The notes under the pieces: model-generated
The model's database searches: none
What the model was told of the DNA's origin: nothing
Seen by the model: the letters and a program-made list of their open reading frames with translations, nothing else
Made by a program: the position numbers and the translations under genes
From: Mucilaginibacter xinganensis
GTDB taxonomy: Bacteria > Bacteroidota > Bacteroidia > Sphingobacteriales > Sphingobacteriaceae
Direction of reading: 5' to 3'
DNA: 39,427 bases
Assembly: GCA_026225055.1 (NCBI GenBank)
Contig: JAMFSA010000078.1
Span: 1-39,427 of the forward strand
Shown: one piece after another, positions 30,491 to 39,395 of the stretch
How the letters are laid out: each line of letters opens with the position of its first letter
Numbering within the stretch: position 1 is the first letter of the stretch

Positions 30491-30519
30491 AGGCCGTTCC
30501 GTGAGGGGCGGTCTTTTTT
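30491..30519 (+). terminator. Terminator of hsp20
   Basis: AGGCCGTTCC (30491-30500) pairs with GGGGCGGTCT (30505-30514), with three G-T pairs and a GTGA loop, followed by TTTTT. It directly precedes the 31-bp heptamer hairpin. Confidence 0.75.
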
Positions 30520-30595
30520 ATGTCGGATTTCGGATGTTCGATTTCGGATTTAAATTCTCAAGTCAATCCGAAATCGAACATCCGAAATCCGACAT
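30520..30595. repeat. Perfect 31-bp hairpin built from heptamers
   Basis: Positions 30520-30550 pair without mismatch with 30565-30595 around a 14-base loop. From 30523 to 30592 the whole structure divides into ten heptamers in register. The left arm is TCGGATT, TCGGATG, TTCGATT, TCGGATT. The loop is TAAATTC, TCAAGTC. The right arm is AATCCGA, AATCGAA, CATCCGA, AATCCGA. It lies between convergent hsp20 and yajQ and ends 4 bases before the yajQ stop codon. Part of it recurs exactly at 9472-9490. Confidence 0.85.
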
Positions 30596-30599
30596 GGAC

Positions 30600-31091
30600 C
30601 TAATTCCTCATATTAATATACTGTAGCGGCTGCTCAAAAGTTTCAGATCTGCAAAGACTGATCACCGCTTGCAGATCATCGATCTTTTTGGCCTGTACAC
30701 GTACCTGGTCATCCATTATTGAGGCCTGTACTTTTAAGCCGCTGTCCTTTATTTTCTTTACTATCTTTTTGGCAACTTCCTTGTCAATGCCTTCTTTTAC
30801 CTTTATTTCCTTGCGGATCATATTACCCGATGCATATTGCTCTTTGCCAAAGTCAAGCGCGTTAGGATCAAGCTGTTGCTTTACCATGCGACTAATGATG
30901 GAATCCTGAATAGCTTTCAGGCGCATATCATTTTCGGTAACTATGGTTATCTCGTTTGTCTTTTTATCCAGGTCTATTGTGCTTTTTGAGTCGTTAAAAT
31001 CATAACGGTTCAATATCTCTTTTTTAGCAGTGTTTATCGCGTTATCAAGCGTTTGACCGTCTATCTTGCTTACTATATCAAATGTTGGCAT
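30600..31091 (-). CDS. YajQ family nucleotide-binding protein
   Basis: This is a 163-residue cytoplasmic protein of the YajQ family. It begins MPTFDIVSKIDGQTLDNAINTAKKEILNRYDF, has the double ferredoxin-like fold pattern and the family segments IRKEIKVKEGIDKEVAKKIVKKIKDSGLKVQASIMDDQVRVQAKKIDDLQAVI. Relatives bind cyclic di-GMP (shown in Xanthomonas) or nucleic acid; whether this one does cannot be read. Single gene, normal length. It converges on hsp20 across the heptamer hairpin. Confidence 0.93.
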   Translation of the reverse strand: MPTFDIVSKIDGQTLDNAINTAKKEILNRYDFNDSKSTIDLDKKTNEITIVTENDMRLKAIQDSIISRMVKQQLDPNALDFGKEQYASGNMIRKEIKVKEGIDKEVAKKIVKKIKDSGLKVQASIMDDQVRVQAKKIDDLQAVISLCRSETFEQPLQYINMRN

Positions 31092-31262
31092 AATGGAGGT
31101 TTAATTTGGTACAAAGCTAATTGTTTATAAATATAATCTTAATAAAGATGTCGAATGTTATTATTTGATTGTAATAAAACAGTTAACATAGCAAGGAGTT
31201 AATATTAAGTTAACAAATAAATAAGCAGATTTGTACAATCCGCCTGAAAAGGGGGCATTTAT

Positions 31263-33308
31263 ATGGATATTAAGCACATACCACTAATTAATAGGGAAAT
31301 AAGCTGGTTATACTTTAATGAGCGCGTTTTACAGGAAGCTGCGGATCCAACGGTCCCTTTGATTGAACGTGTTAGATTTTTGGCTATTTTCTCCTCAAAT
31401 CTTGATGAATTTTACCGCGTAAGGGTAGCCACGCTCAGCCGTTTAGCTAACCTGAATGAAAAGGCCAAGGAAATTTTAGGCTATAACCCTAAAAAGGTTT
31501 TAAACCAAATAAAAACGCTGGTTGTTAAGCAGGAAAAAAAGTTCAATAATTTGTATGAAAACATAATTGTTAAGCAACTTGCCGAAGAAAAGATATTTAT
31601 ATTAAATGATAAACAGCTTAACGTAACCCGCGGCGAGTTTGTTAAAAGTTATTTCAGGGAAAAGCTGCTGGCTATGCTGGTGCCCATCATGCTTGATGAG
31701 TCTTTACAATTACCAGAGCTGCGCGACAGGGCTATCTACTTTTTTGTAAAGCTTACCCGTAACAAAAAAACAAGATTGGCTTTAATTGAGGTGCCTGATA
31801 ACCTGCCACGTTTTGTGGTACTACCTGAAACTAACAACCTTAAGTTCATTATTTTACTTGATGATATTGTAAGGTATAGCCTTGAAGACATCTTCTTTAT
31901 TTTTGAACACGATAGTATTGAGGCGTACTCCATACAGCTTACCCGCGATGCAGAGCTTGATCTGGATAAGGAAGTAAGCGAGAAATTTATTGATTCATTA
32001 TCCAAAAGCTTGCAGAAAAGGCGCAAAGGTAAACCGATGCGTTTGCTGTATGATACCGAAATGCCTTTGGATATGCTTAAATACCTGGTAAGCAAAATGG
32101 GCTTGCATGGTGAAAGCCTTATCCCCGGCAACCGTTATCATAAATTTAAGGACTTTATTGCCTTCCCTAATGTGGGTAGGCCTGAATTGGAATACGTTAA
32201 ATACCAGCCTCTGCCAGTTGATGGATTATCATTTGGTAAAAGCCTGATGGGTATGATAGCCAAAAGGGATTATCTGATCAGCACGCCATATCAATCGTAT
32301 GATTATGTGATCCACCTTTTACGTGAGGCAGCTATCGATCCAAAAGTACAGGAGATCAGTATTGCAGTATACCGATTAGCAGAAAACTCACGGATAGTTC
32401 ACGCCCTTATCAACGCCGCTAAAAATGGCAAGAAAGTAAATTGTTTGGTTGAACTAAGAGCGAGGTTTGATGAGCAGAATAATATTACCTGGAGCCGCAG
32501 GCTCGAAGAAGAGGGAGTAAACGTGCTTTATGGTGTTGAAAACTATAAAGTGCATTCAAAAATATGTTTGGTTAAAAGGCTTGAAAAAGAAAAACCGGCT
32601 TATTATGCCTGTTTATCTACCGGTAATTTTAATGAAAAAACCGCTAAGCTTTATGCTGATCATACCATTTTTACTGCCGATAAAAGGCTTACTGGTGATC
32701 TGGTAAAAGTATTCAGGGCATTAGGGAAAAATACACTGGCTAAGGATATTGAACATCTGATAGTTTCACCAATTGATTCAAGACCCGCTATATATAAGCT
32801 GATAGATAACGAGATAAAGAATGCCAAAGCTGGCAAAAAGGCTTATATGATATTGAAAATGAATAGCCTTGCGGATGAACAATTAATAAGCAAGCTATAT
32901 CAGGCTAATAATGCAGGGGTTAAAGTACAGTTAATAATCAGGGGAATGTGCTGCCTTGTACCGGGTATAAAAGGGTTTAGTGAAAATATTGATGCAATAA
33001 GTATAGTTGATAAATACCTGGAACATTCGCGCGTGCATATTTACTGCAACGGCGGCAATGAGCTTATTTATCTTACTTCGGCTGATTTTATGACCCGTAA
33101 CATCGATAACCGTGTTGAGGTGGGTTTTCCTATTTATGACGAGCAACTACGCAAGGAGATAAGAGATATCATCAATATACAATTAAGTGATAACACCAAG
33201 GCCCGCGAAATAAACAGCCACAACACTAACAAATACCACAAAACAAATTCGGAAGTTTTGTGTCGCGCGCAAATAGATATATACAATTACCTTAAAAATA
33301 AAAAATAA
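31263..33308 (+). CDS. ppk1: Polyphosphate kinase 1
   Basis: This is a 681-residue enzyme that polymerises phosphate from ATP into polyphosphate, reversibly, at the membrane. The N domain has REISWLYFNERVLQEA and FSSNLDEFYRVR (standard PPK1 start). The two PLD-like domains have YKVHSKICLV with the autophosphorylated H431 and EHSRVHIYCNGGNELIYLTSADFMTRNID with H588. Length matches the family (about 690). It is followed after 9 bases by ppx, so polyphosphate synthesis and breakdown enzymes are co-transcribed. The 171-base upstream gap shows no Pho-box-like repeat that I can recognise. Confidence 0.95.
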   Translation: MDIKHIPLINREISWLYFNERVLQEAADPTVPLIERVRFLAIFSSNLDEFYRVRVATLSRLANLNEKAKEILGYNPKKVLNQIKTLVVKQEKKFNNLYENIIVKQLAEEKIFILNDKQLNVTRGEFVKSYFREKLLAMLVPIMLDESLQLPELRDRAIYFFVKLTRNKKTRLALIEVPDNLPRFVVLPETNNLKFIILLDDIVRYSLEDIFFIFEHDSIEAYSIQLTRDAELDLDKEVSEKFIDSLSKSLQKRRKGKPMRLLYDTEMPLDMLKYLVSKMGLHGESLIPGNRYHKFKDFIAFPNVGRPELEYVKYQPLPVDGLSFGKSLMGMIAKRDYLISTPYQSYDYVIHLLREAAIDPKVQEISIAVYRLAENSRIVHALINAAKNGKKVNCLVELRARFDEQNNITWSRRLEEEGVNVLYGVENYKVHSKICLVKRLEKEKPAYYACLSTGNFNEKTAKLYADHTIFTADKRLTGDLVKVFRALGKNTLAKDIEHLIVSPIDSRPAIYKLIDNEIKNAKAGKKAYMILKMNSLADEQLISKLYQANNAGVKVQLIIRGMCCLVPGIKGFSENIDAISIVDKYLEHSRVHIYCNGGNELIYLTSADFMTRNIDNRVEVGFPIYDEQLRKEIRDIINIQLSDNTKAREINSHNTNKYHKTNSEVLCRAQIDIYNYLKNKK

Positions 33309-33317
33309 CTAAATACT

Positions 33318-34205
33318 TTGAGATACGCTGCCATTGATATTGGGTCAAACGCTGTAAGACTCCTTATAGCTGATATTATTCAAAATAACGGTTCAATTTC
33401 CTTTAAAAAGAACACCCTGATCCGGGTTCCGCTCAGGTTAGGTGATGATGCTTTTCTGAACCAGCATATTTCTGATAAGAAGGCTGTATATCTTATAAAA
33501 TCGATGCAGGCTTTCCGCAACCTGATGGATGTATACAAGGTGCAGGATTACATGGCCTTTGCTACCTCTGCCATGCGCGAAGCTAAAAACGGGCAAGAAG
33601 TAGTTTTCAGGGTAAAAGAAGAAGCACAAATTGATCTGGAAATCATCCAGGGGCAAAAGGAGGCAAAAATAATATACGCCAGCCACGCCGAGCAAACTAT
33701 AGATAAATCAAAAAACTACCTGTATGTTGATGTGGGTGGTGGCAGTACCGAGCTTTCATTATTTTCAGAAGGCGAGCTTTATGCCTCACGATCATTTAAT
33801 ATAGGCACCATACGTATGCTTGATAACCAGGATAAAGAAGAAACCTGGAATGAAATGCATGATTTCATACGTGAAAACACCAAAACTTTTAAAGGTATAT
33901 CAGGAATTGGTACTGGTGGTAATATCAACAAGTTATATAAGTTATCTGAAGAAAAAAATGATGTGCCATTATCATTTAATAAGTTAAAAACACTCTACAA
34001 TTACCTTAACTCTTTCTCGTTAAAAGATCGTATTAACGTACTTGGACTAAACCAGGACCGGGCGGATGTAATTATACCTGCATGTGAAATTTACATTACC
34101 GTAATGAAGTGGGCAGGCATAAAAAACATATATGTGCCCAGTGTAGGTATGGTTGATGGTATTATTCAAACACTTATAGAAAAGAACTTTCCGAAGATCA
34201 ATTAA
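33318..34205 (+). CDS. ppx: Ppx/GppA-type exopolyphosphatase
   Basis: This is a 295-residue protein of the ASKHA phosphatase fold. AAIDIGSNAVRLLIADI (about 4-20) is the phosphate-1 motif, YLYVDVGGGSTELSLF the phosphate-2 motif, and GISGIGTGGNINKLYKL the adenosine-like motif. It removes terminal phosphate from polyphosphate or from pppGpp. The start is TTG at 33318 (MRYAAIDIGSN), 9 bases after the ppk1 stop; no ATG fits the conserved N terminus. It is short compared with E. coli Ppx (513), lacking the C-terminal HD domain, as is usual in Bacteroidota. Two terminator hairpins follow. Confidence 0.92.
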   Translation: MRYAAIDIGSNAVRLLIADIIQNNGSISFKKNTLIRVPLRLGDDAFLNQHISDKKAVYLIKSMQAFRNLMDVYKVQDYMAFATSAMREAKNGQEVVFRVKEEAQIDLEIIQGQKEAKIIYASHAEQTIDKSKNYLYVDVGGGSTELSLFSEGELYASRSFNIGTIRMLDNQDKEETWNEMHDFIRENTKTFKGISGIGTGGNINKLYKLSEEKNDVPLSFNKLKTLYNYLNSFSLKDRINVLGLNQDRADVIIPACEIYITVMKWAGIKNIYVPSVGMVDGIIQTLIEKNFPKIN

Positions 34206-34255
34206 TATTTTTTGTTAAAATTATTAAAATATTAAGAAAGTGTTAGTACATTTGT

Positions 34256-34326
34256 ATGCCCATTTTTGGGCATGTTTTTCATAGGTAGATGTAGGGTCGA
34301 GTACTTGTATTCGACCCTTTTTTTTG
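34256..34326 (+). terminator. Tandem terminators after ppk1-ppx
   Basis: The first hairpin: ATGCCCA (34256-34262), loop TTTT, TGGGCAT (34267-34273), then GTTTTTC. The second: GGGTCGAGTAC pairs with GTATTCGACCC (34294-34317 overall, one G-T pair), then eight T. The second is the stronger. The open frame of the next gene begins within its T-run. Confidence 0.75.
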
Positions 34327-34365
34327 CCTATAGATTTTTGCCACGGGTTTGTTAATGAAATTGCT

Positions 34366-34929
34366 ATGAAGAAGAAGATTGTTGTTGCCATAACAGGAGC
34401 CAGTGGTGCCATATACGCTAAACTTTTACTGGAGAAACTACAGCGGTTAAGCGATCAGTTAACTGAGGTTGCTATTGTAATGTCTGATAATGCCAAACAG
34501 GTTTGGAAGTTTGAGCTGGATGATGATGATTACACCAATTTGCCATTCAAGTTTTACGATAAACATGATTTTATGGCACCTTTTGCATCGGGATCAGCAA
34601 AATTTGATACCATGATCATAGTGCCATGCTCAATGGGAACACTTGGCCGCATAGCCAGCGGCATATCTGATGACCTGGTAACACGTGCTGCAGATGTAAT
34701 ATTAAAAGAACGGCGTAAGCTAATTCTCGTTGCCCGTGACACCCCCTTAAACCTCATCCATATCCGCAATATGCAAACGGTTACCGAAGCGGGAGGGGTC
34801 ATTTGCCCTGCTGTACCATCATTCTATAACAAACCCAAAACTATAGAAGATGTAGCTATGACCGTAGTAAACCGGGTTATTGATCTCGTTGGTTTGGATA
34901 ATGAAAGCTACCGTTGGGGAGTTGAATAA
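34366..34929 (+). CDS. ubiX: Flavin prenyltransferase UbiX
   Basis: This is a 187-residue flavoprotein that prenylates FMN to make the cofactor of UbiD-type decarboxylases. The N terminus MKKKIVVAITGASGAIYAKLLLEKL is the family signature, followed by MIIVPCSMGTLGRIASGISDDLVTRAADVILKERRKLILVARDTPLNLIHIRNMQTVTEAGGVICPAVPSFYNKPKTIEDVAM, which is near diagnostic. The frame is open from 34324 (TTG), but the ATG at 34366 gives the conserved start. No ubiD is in the window. Since Bacteroidota make menaquinone, the partner decarboxylase is of unknown role. Confidence 0.95.
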   Translation: MKKKIVVAITGASGAIYAKLLLEKLQRLSDQLTEVAIVMSDNAKQVWKFELDDDDYTNLPFKFYDKHDFMAPFASGSAKFDTMIIVPCSMGTLGRIASGISDDLVTRAADVILKERRKLILVARDTPLNLIHIRNMQTVTEAGGVICPAVPSFYNKPKTIEDVAMTVVNRVIDLVGLDNESYRWGVE

Positions 34930-34992
34930 TACGATCAAATAGCTCCGATATTTTTACAGTTTGGTGGCAGTGCAATAAATTTTGAAAATGCC

Positions 34993-35000
34993 TATCTTTG
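34993..35000 (+). promoter_or_regulatory. -7 box of mtaB
   Basis: TATCTTTG matches TAnnTTTG and lies 10 bases before the mtaB ATG. No TTTG is at the 19-base distance (nearest are 8 and 29 bases away), so it is a partial match. The transcript would have a very short leader. Confidence 0.4.
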
Positions 35001-35010
35001 CCCGCTGAAA

Positions 35011-36333
35011 ATGAACAAGAAAGTTGCTTTTTATACACTGGGTTGTAAGCTGAATTATTCAGAAACATCGTCTATTGGCCGCCTGTTTGCGCAGGCAGGT
35101 TACAGTACGGTTGATTTTACTGATACTCCTGATGTGTATGTGATTAACACTTGCTCTGTTACCGATAATGCCGATAAAAAGTGCAAAAGGGTAGTAAAAG
35201 AAGCGCTTAAAATATCGCCTAATGCCTATGTAACCATTGTTGGTTGCTATGCGCAGCTAAAACCAAAAGAAATTGCCGAAATACCCGGTGTTGATATGGT
35301 TTTAGGCGCTGCCGAAAAATTCCAGATCATCGATCACATTACCGATCTTACAAAAAAGCCCAAAGCGGTGATTTATAATCAACCGATTTCTGAGGCTAAT
35401 CAGTTTGTATCCTCATGGTCGTTTGGCGGCGATCGTACACGCACTTTCCTAAAAGTTCAGGACGGTTGCGATTATTCATGCACATTTTGTACCATCCCAT
35501 TGGCCCGCGGAGCCAGCAGAAGCGATACTATTGAAAATGCTGTGAAACAAGCAAAAGAAGTGGCCGCCTCAGGGGTTAAGGAAATTGTGTTAACCGGGGT
35601 TAACCTGGGCGATTTCGGTGTAAGAGATGGTCAGCGCGAAGACAAATTCTTTGACCTGGTTAAGGCGCTGGATGAGGTAGAAGGGATCAACAGGATCCGT
35701 ATATCATCAATAGAGCCAAACTTGTTGACTGACGAGATCATTGAGTTTGTGGCTACTTCCAAAAGGTTTGTACCGCATTTCCATATCCCGTTACAATCCG
35801 GTTCTGATAAGATATTAGGCTTGATGCGCCGTCGTTATAAAAGAGAACTTTACAGTAACAGGATAGTAAAAATAAAGGAGTTGATGCCTGATTGCTGCAT
35901 AGGTGTTGATGTGATTGTAGGCTTTCCCGGCGAAACACGTGAAGATTTTATTGACACCTATAATTTTTTGAATGATCTTAACGTTTCATACCTGCATGTG
36001 TTCACCTATTCTGAACGGGAAAATACGCTGGCAAGCGAGATGAAGGGTGTGGTACCAGGTTCAACACGTGCGGAACGGAGTAAAATGCTGCATATACTTT
36101 CTGACAAAAAACGCAGGGCCTTTTATGAAACCCAGCTTAATAAAACAGAAGAAGTATTGTTTGAAACCGACTTTAAAGACGGTATTATGCATGGTTTTAC
36201 ACGTAATTATGTGAAAGTAAAAACCAAATACGATCCGGTGCTTGTCAACGAGTTAAAAATGGTTTGCTTAACAGCTATTTCACACGATGGTGATGTTGAA
36301 ATAACAGAATCTGAAGAAATATTAGTGCATTAA
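35011..36333 (+). CDS. mtaB: tRNA t6A37 methylthiotransferase MtaB
   Basis: This is a 440-residue radical-SAM enzyme that adds methylthio to threonylcarbamoyl-adenosine 37 of tRNAs reading ANN codons (ms2t6A). The N-terminal UPF0004 domain has VAFYTLGCKLNYSETSSIG, VINTCSVTDNADKKCKR and VGCYAQ, whose Cys bind one cluster. The radical-SAM motif is CDYSCTFCTIPLARG (about 154-168). The C-terminal TRAM domain is from about 380. LGCKLN, rather than the LGC.KN of MiaB, marks the MtaB branch. It uses two 4Fe-4S clusters. The gene has its own -7 box and is followed by lgt after 28 bases. Confidence 0.93.
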   Translation: MNKKVAFYTLGCKLNYSETSSIGRLFAQAGYSTVDFTDTPDVYVINTCSVTDNADKKCKRVVKEALKISPNAYVTIVGCYAQLKPKEIAEIPGVDMVLGAAEKFQIIDHITDLTKKPKAVIYNQPISEANQFVSSWSFGGDRTRTFLKVQDGCDYSCTFCTIPLARGASRSDTIENAVKQAKEVAASGVKEIVLTGVNLGDFGVRDGQREDKFFDLVKALDEVEGINRIRISSIEPNLLTDEIIEFVATSKRFVPHFHIPLQSGSDKILGLMRRRYKRELYSNRIVKIKELMPDCCIGVDVIVGFPGETREDFIDTYNFLNDLNVSYLHVFTYSERENTLASEMKGVVPGSTRAERSKMLHILSDKKRRAFYETQLNKTEEVLFETDFKDGIMHGFTRNYVKVKTKYDPVLVNELKMVCLTAISHDGDVEITESEEILVH

Positions 36334-36361
36334 CCGCTATATTCGCAGCAAAATATAACCT

Positions 36362-37528
36362 ATGTTCCCAACCATTAGTTCGCTATTAAACTATCTTTTC
36401 GGAATAGATATTCCTTTACCTGTACAAACTTTTGGTTTTTTTGTGGCACTTGCATTTGTAGGGGCTTACTGGGCTTTTACTGAGGAGTTTAAGCGCAAGG
36501 AAAAATTAGGATATATCCACTCATTCGAGAAAGAAGTTATTATTGGTCAGCCCATTTCCACTACTGAACTCGCTGGTAATGCCATCTTCGGTTTTATATT
36601 GGGTTACAAACTGATATACGCGGCTTTAAATTACCATGAGCTGGTTGATAGTCCACAGGATATGATATTATCCGCGAAAGGCAGCTGGATAGGCGGGATC
36701 ATATTTGCCGTAGCTATAGCTTACTGGGCTTATGCCGAAAATAAGAAACAAGTGCTTCCTCAACCTAAAAAGCAAAAAGTAAAAGTTCACCCATATGAGT
36801 TAATGGGCAGTATTTTACTTTGGGCCGCTATATGTGGCTTTGCCGGTGCTAAAGTATTCAACGCGCTTGAGAACTGGGATGAGTTTTTAAAAGACCCGGT
36901 AGGGATGCTTATTGGCTTTAGTGGACTTACCTTTTACGGTGGCTTAATCTGCGGCGGCGCAGCAGTATTATACATCGCATGGAAGCACGGCATAAAGCCA
37001 TTAACCATGCTTGATATCGGCGGGCCGGGCATGATGTTATCATACGGATTAGGCCGTATAGGCTGCCAGATGAGCGGTGATGGCGATTGGGGTAAACCCA
37101 ATCTAATGCCAAAACCACACTGGTTTAGCTGGGCCCCTGATTGGATGTGGTCGTTCAGCTTCCCGCATAATGTGAATGATGAGGGGGTGCAGATCACCGG
37201 CTGTGTTGGCAAATTTTGCCATGTGCTGCCTGCACCGGTTTACCCAACATCGTTTTACGAATGTGTTACCTGTATAATTTTATTCCTGTTTTTATGGAGT
37301 ATTCGTGACCGTATAAAAACACCGGGTATTATGTTCGGTATTTACCTGGTTTTGAATGGAACTGAACGTTTTTTGATTGAATTTATACGTGTTAATACAA
37401 GATATCACATTGGTAGTCTGTCATTTCCGCAAGCACAGCTAATTGCAATTTTACTTTTCATCTTTGGCGTAGTCTTAATTGTATCAGGATTGAATCACAA
37501 TAAAAAAACTACGGTTAAGCATGGCTAA
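36362..37528 (+). CDS. lgt: Prolipoprotein diacylglyceryl transferase, long Bacteroidota form
   Basis: This is a 388-residue inner-membrane enzyme with about eight helices. It transfers diacylglyceryl to the lipobox Cys of prolipoproteins, the first step in maturation (several proteins in this window have lipoboxes). [23 protein letters not shown] and [19 protein letters not shown] correspond to the Lgt signature (usual G-R-x-G-N-F-x-N-G-E). Here Cys-Gln-Met-Ser-Gly-Asp replace part of it, as in other Bacteroidota as far as I recall. [19 protein letters not shown] and [16 protein letters not shown] are also typical. Overlaps GtrA by 8 bases. Confidence 0.88.
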   Translation: MFPTISSLLNYLFGIDIPLPVQTFGFFVALAFVGAYWAFTEEFKRKEKLGYIHSFEKEVIIGQPISTTELAGNAIFGFILGYKLIYAALNYHELVDSPQDMILSAKGSWIGGIIFAVAIAYWAYAENKKQVLPQPKKQKVKVHPYELMGSILLWAAICGFAGAKVFNALENWDEFLKDPVGMLIGFSGLTFYGGLICGGAAVLYIAWKHGIKPLTMLDIGGPGMMLSYGLGRIGCQMSGDGDWGKPNLMPKPHWFSWAPDWMWSFSFPHNVNDEGVQITGCVGKFCHVLPAPVYPTSFYECVTCIILFLFLWSIRDRIKTPGIMFGIYLVLNGTERFLIEFIRVNTRYHIGSLSFPQAQLIAILLFIFGVVLIVSGLNHNKKTTVKHG

Positions 37529-38003
37529 TAAAATTCTACACAAAATATCAAAAAACGAAATAGCAAGGTTTGTATTATCTGCAGGTGCAGGGTTTTTGGT
37601 AGATATATCAGTTTTTTACCTCTTTTATCATAACCTGCTTACTCAAAAGAGTTACCATATTCTAAATACTACTGTTCGTAATTCTTCGCTTTCATTGGCC
37701 ATATCCTTTTTTTTAGGTGTTGTTGTTAATTTTTTGATAACCAAGTTTTTGGTGTTTACCGAATCAAAGTCTTCATCGGCACAACAATTTATGCGCTTTG
37801 CATCAGTAGCCGTTATAGGTTTTTTTGCCAATTTAATGGTGATTAAACTGCTGATACAAACATTTGGCATGTATCCGCCTGTGGCACGTATAGCCGCTGC
37901 ATTAAGTTTGTTTTTTGCCAGCTATTTTGTGCATAAACTCTTTTCATTCAGCCTATCTTTACGCCATCATGCAGTACAATCTAATCACAAACAGCGTAGT
38001 TGA
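37521..38003 (+). CDS. GtrA family membrane protein
   Basis: This is a 160-residue protein with four membrane helices. [42 protein letters not shown] (the family's FxxNrxwvF place), [22 protein letters not shown] and [21 protein letters not shown] match GtrA. Relatives may flip polyprenol-linked sugars or help in exopolysaccharide and cell wall synthesis. It starts 8 bases before the end of lgt, and its own 3' end overlaps the inositol monophosphatase start by 35 bases, so the three are tightly packed and probably co-expressed. Confidence 0.85.
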   Translation: MANKILHKISKNEIARFVLSAGAGFLVDISVFYLFYHNLLTQKSYHILNTTVRNSSLSLAISFFLGVVVNFLITKFLVFTESKSSSAQQFMRFASVAVIGFFANLMVIKLLIQTFGMYPPVARIAAALSLFFASYFVHKLFSFSLSLRHHAVQSNHKQRS

Positions 38004-38760
38004 AGTTGCCAAACAAGCCGGAGATTTTATAAGGGAGCAACGCAAAATATTCAGTCCCGATAAAATAGAATATAAAGGCCTCAACGATCTTGTATCATAC
38101 GTCGACAAAACTGCCGAAGAAATGATTGTCGCAGGCTTGGAAAAGATACTACCCGAAGCGGGCTTCATTACTGAAGAAAAAACAAAAATCAAACTTGGCG
38201 AACGGTTTAACTGGATAATTGACCCGCTGGATGGTACCACCAATTTTATACATGGCCTGCCGGTTTTCTCTGTAAGTATAGCGCTTAAGGAATACGATGA
38301 ACTGGTAGTTGGCGTAGTATATGAAGTTAACCAGGATGAGTGCTTTTATGCCAGTAAAGACAGCCTAGCCTACTTAAATGGCCGCGAAATAAAGGTAAGC
38401 GATAATGCAACTGTATCCGCAAGCTTATTGGCAACTGGTTTTCCTTATTATGATTTTACCAAGCAGTCTGCCTACATCAATCTGTTTACCGAATTGATGA
38501 AAAGCGCGCATGGTTTACGCCGACTGGGTTCAGCAGCGGTTGACCTGGCATATACAGCCTGCGGACGTTTTGATGCCTTTTATGAATATAATCTGAATGC
38601 CTGGGATGTAGCCGCGGGAATACTGATTGTAAGGCAAGCCGGCGGAGATGTGGTTAACTATAAAGGTGGTAATGAGGTAATGGAAACAAGAGAATTGTTG
38701 GCCACTAACGGGAAAATAACAGCGGAGTTGTTAGGGTATATAGATAAATATTTTATTTGA
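37969..38760 (+). CDS. Inositol monophosphatase family protein
   Basis: This is a 263-residue metal-dependent sugar phosphatase (SuhB/IMPase). The motifs are seen: FITEEKT (metal Glu), WIIDPLDGTTNFIHGLPVFSVSIAL (metal Asp cluster, about 82-106), LRRLGSAAVDLAYTACGRFDAFYEYNLNAWDVAAGILIVRQAGGDV. It may hydrolyse inositol-1-phosphate or similar. The frame is open from 37915 in the GtrA gene, but the ATG at 37969 gives [24 protein letters not shown], the natural family start. The word array at 38759 begins within its stop codon. Confidence 0.92.
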   Translation: MQYNLITNSVVEVAKQAGDFIREQRKIFSPDKIEYKGLNDLVSYVDKTAEEMIVAGLEKILPEAGFITEEKTKIKLGERFNWIIDPLDGTTNFIHGLPVFSVSIALKEYDELVVGVVYEVNQDECFYASKDSLAYLNGREIKVSDNATVSASLLATGFPYYDFTKQSAYINLFTELMKSAHGLRRLGSAAVDLAYTACGRFDAFYEYNLNAWDVAAGILIVRQAGGDVVNYKGGNEVMETRELLATNGKITAELLGYIDKYFI

Positions 38761-38840
38761 TTTCACTGATTCGTTTACGATTTCACCGATTAATATCAAT
38801 AATCAAATCGGTGAAATCATAAATAAAAATCTGTGTAATC
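38759..38840. repeat. 13-base-word foldback between convergent genes
   Basis: GATTTCACTGATT (38759-38771) and GATTTCACCGATT (38779-38791) on the left are answered by AATCGGTGAAATC (38806-38818) and AATCTGTGTAATC (38828-38840) on the right. The inner pair is an exact 13-base inverted repeat around a 14-base loop. The first word starts on the second base of the stop codon TGA of the phosphatase gene, and the last ends 3 bases before the NifU-type gene's stop. Confidence 0.65.
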
Positions 38841-38843
38841 CAA

Positions 38844-39395
38844 TTACAATGCTTCAGAAACCACTTCAGTAACTTCAGGAACCATACGTTTAAGTAAGTT
38901 TTCTATACCGGCTTTCAATGTGACTGTAGATGATGGGCAACCACTGCATGAACCGCGAAGCTCAACAGTTACAATACCTTCACCAAATGATTTATAAGTA
39001 ATAGCTCCACCGTCTGATTCAACAGCAGGGCGTACATAATCATGTAGTATTTGCTGGATTTTTACTTCAATATCAGTTCCTTCAAAGTTTCCTGCTTCCG
39101 GTTGTTCTTCGGTTTGTACAGCTAATTCAGCTTCAACGGCACCTTTAACAAACTCTTTTAATATAGGTAACAGGTCATCCCAATCGCTGCCTTCGGTTTT
39201 AGTTACCGTAACAAAATTACTGGCGAAGAAAACCCCGTTAACAAATGAAAATTTGTATAACTCCTTAGCAAATGGCGATTTTTCAGCACTTTCCTTTGTG
39301 GCAAAGTCGGCGCTGCCGTTAATCAGCAACTTGTTCACAATGAACTTCATGGTTGCAGGATTCGGTGTTGATTCAGTATATACGTTGATATTCAT
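38844..39395 (-). CDS. NifU-like Fe-S scaffold/carrier (Nfu type)
   Basis: This is a 183-residue protein with an N-terminal Nfu_N domain (MNINVYTESTPNPATMKFIVNKLL, about 1-90) and a C-terminal NifU domain (about 110-183, IQQILHDYVRPAVESDGGAITYKSF, with the cluster motif CSGCPSSTVTLKAGIENLL). The two Cys bind a 4Fe-4S cluster between two subunits for delivery to target enzymes such as MtaB. The frame is open to 39425 (TTG), but the ATG at 39395 gives the conserved MNINVYTESTPNP start. The gene may continue an operon beyond the right edge. Confidence 0.92.
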   Translation of the reverse strand: MNINVYTESTPNPATMKFIVNKLLINGSADFATKESAEKSPFAKELYKFSFVNGVFFASNFVTVTKTEGSDWDDLLPILKEFVKGAVEAELAVQTEEQPEAGNFEGTDIEVKIQQILHDYVRPAVESDGGAITYKSFGEGIVTVELRGSCSGCPSSTVTLKAGIENLLKRMVPEVTEVVSEAL

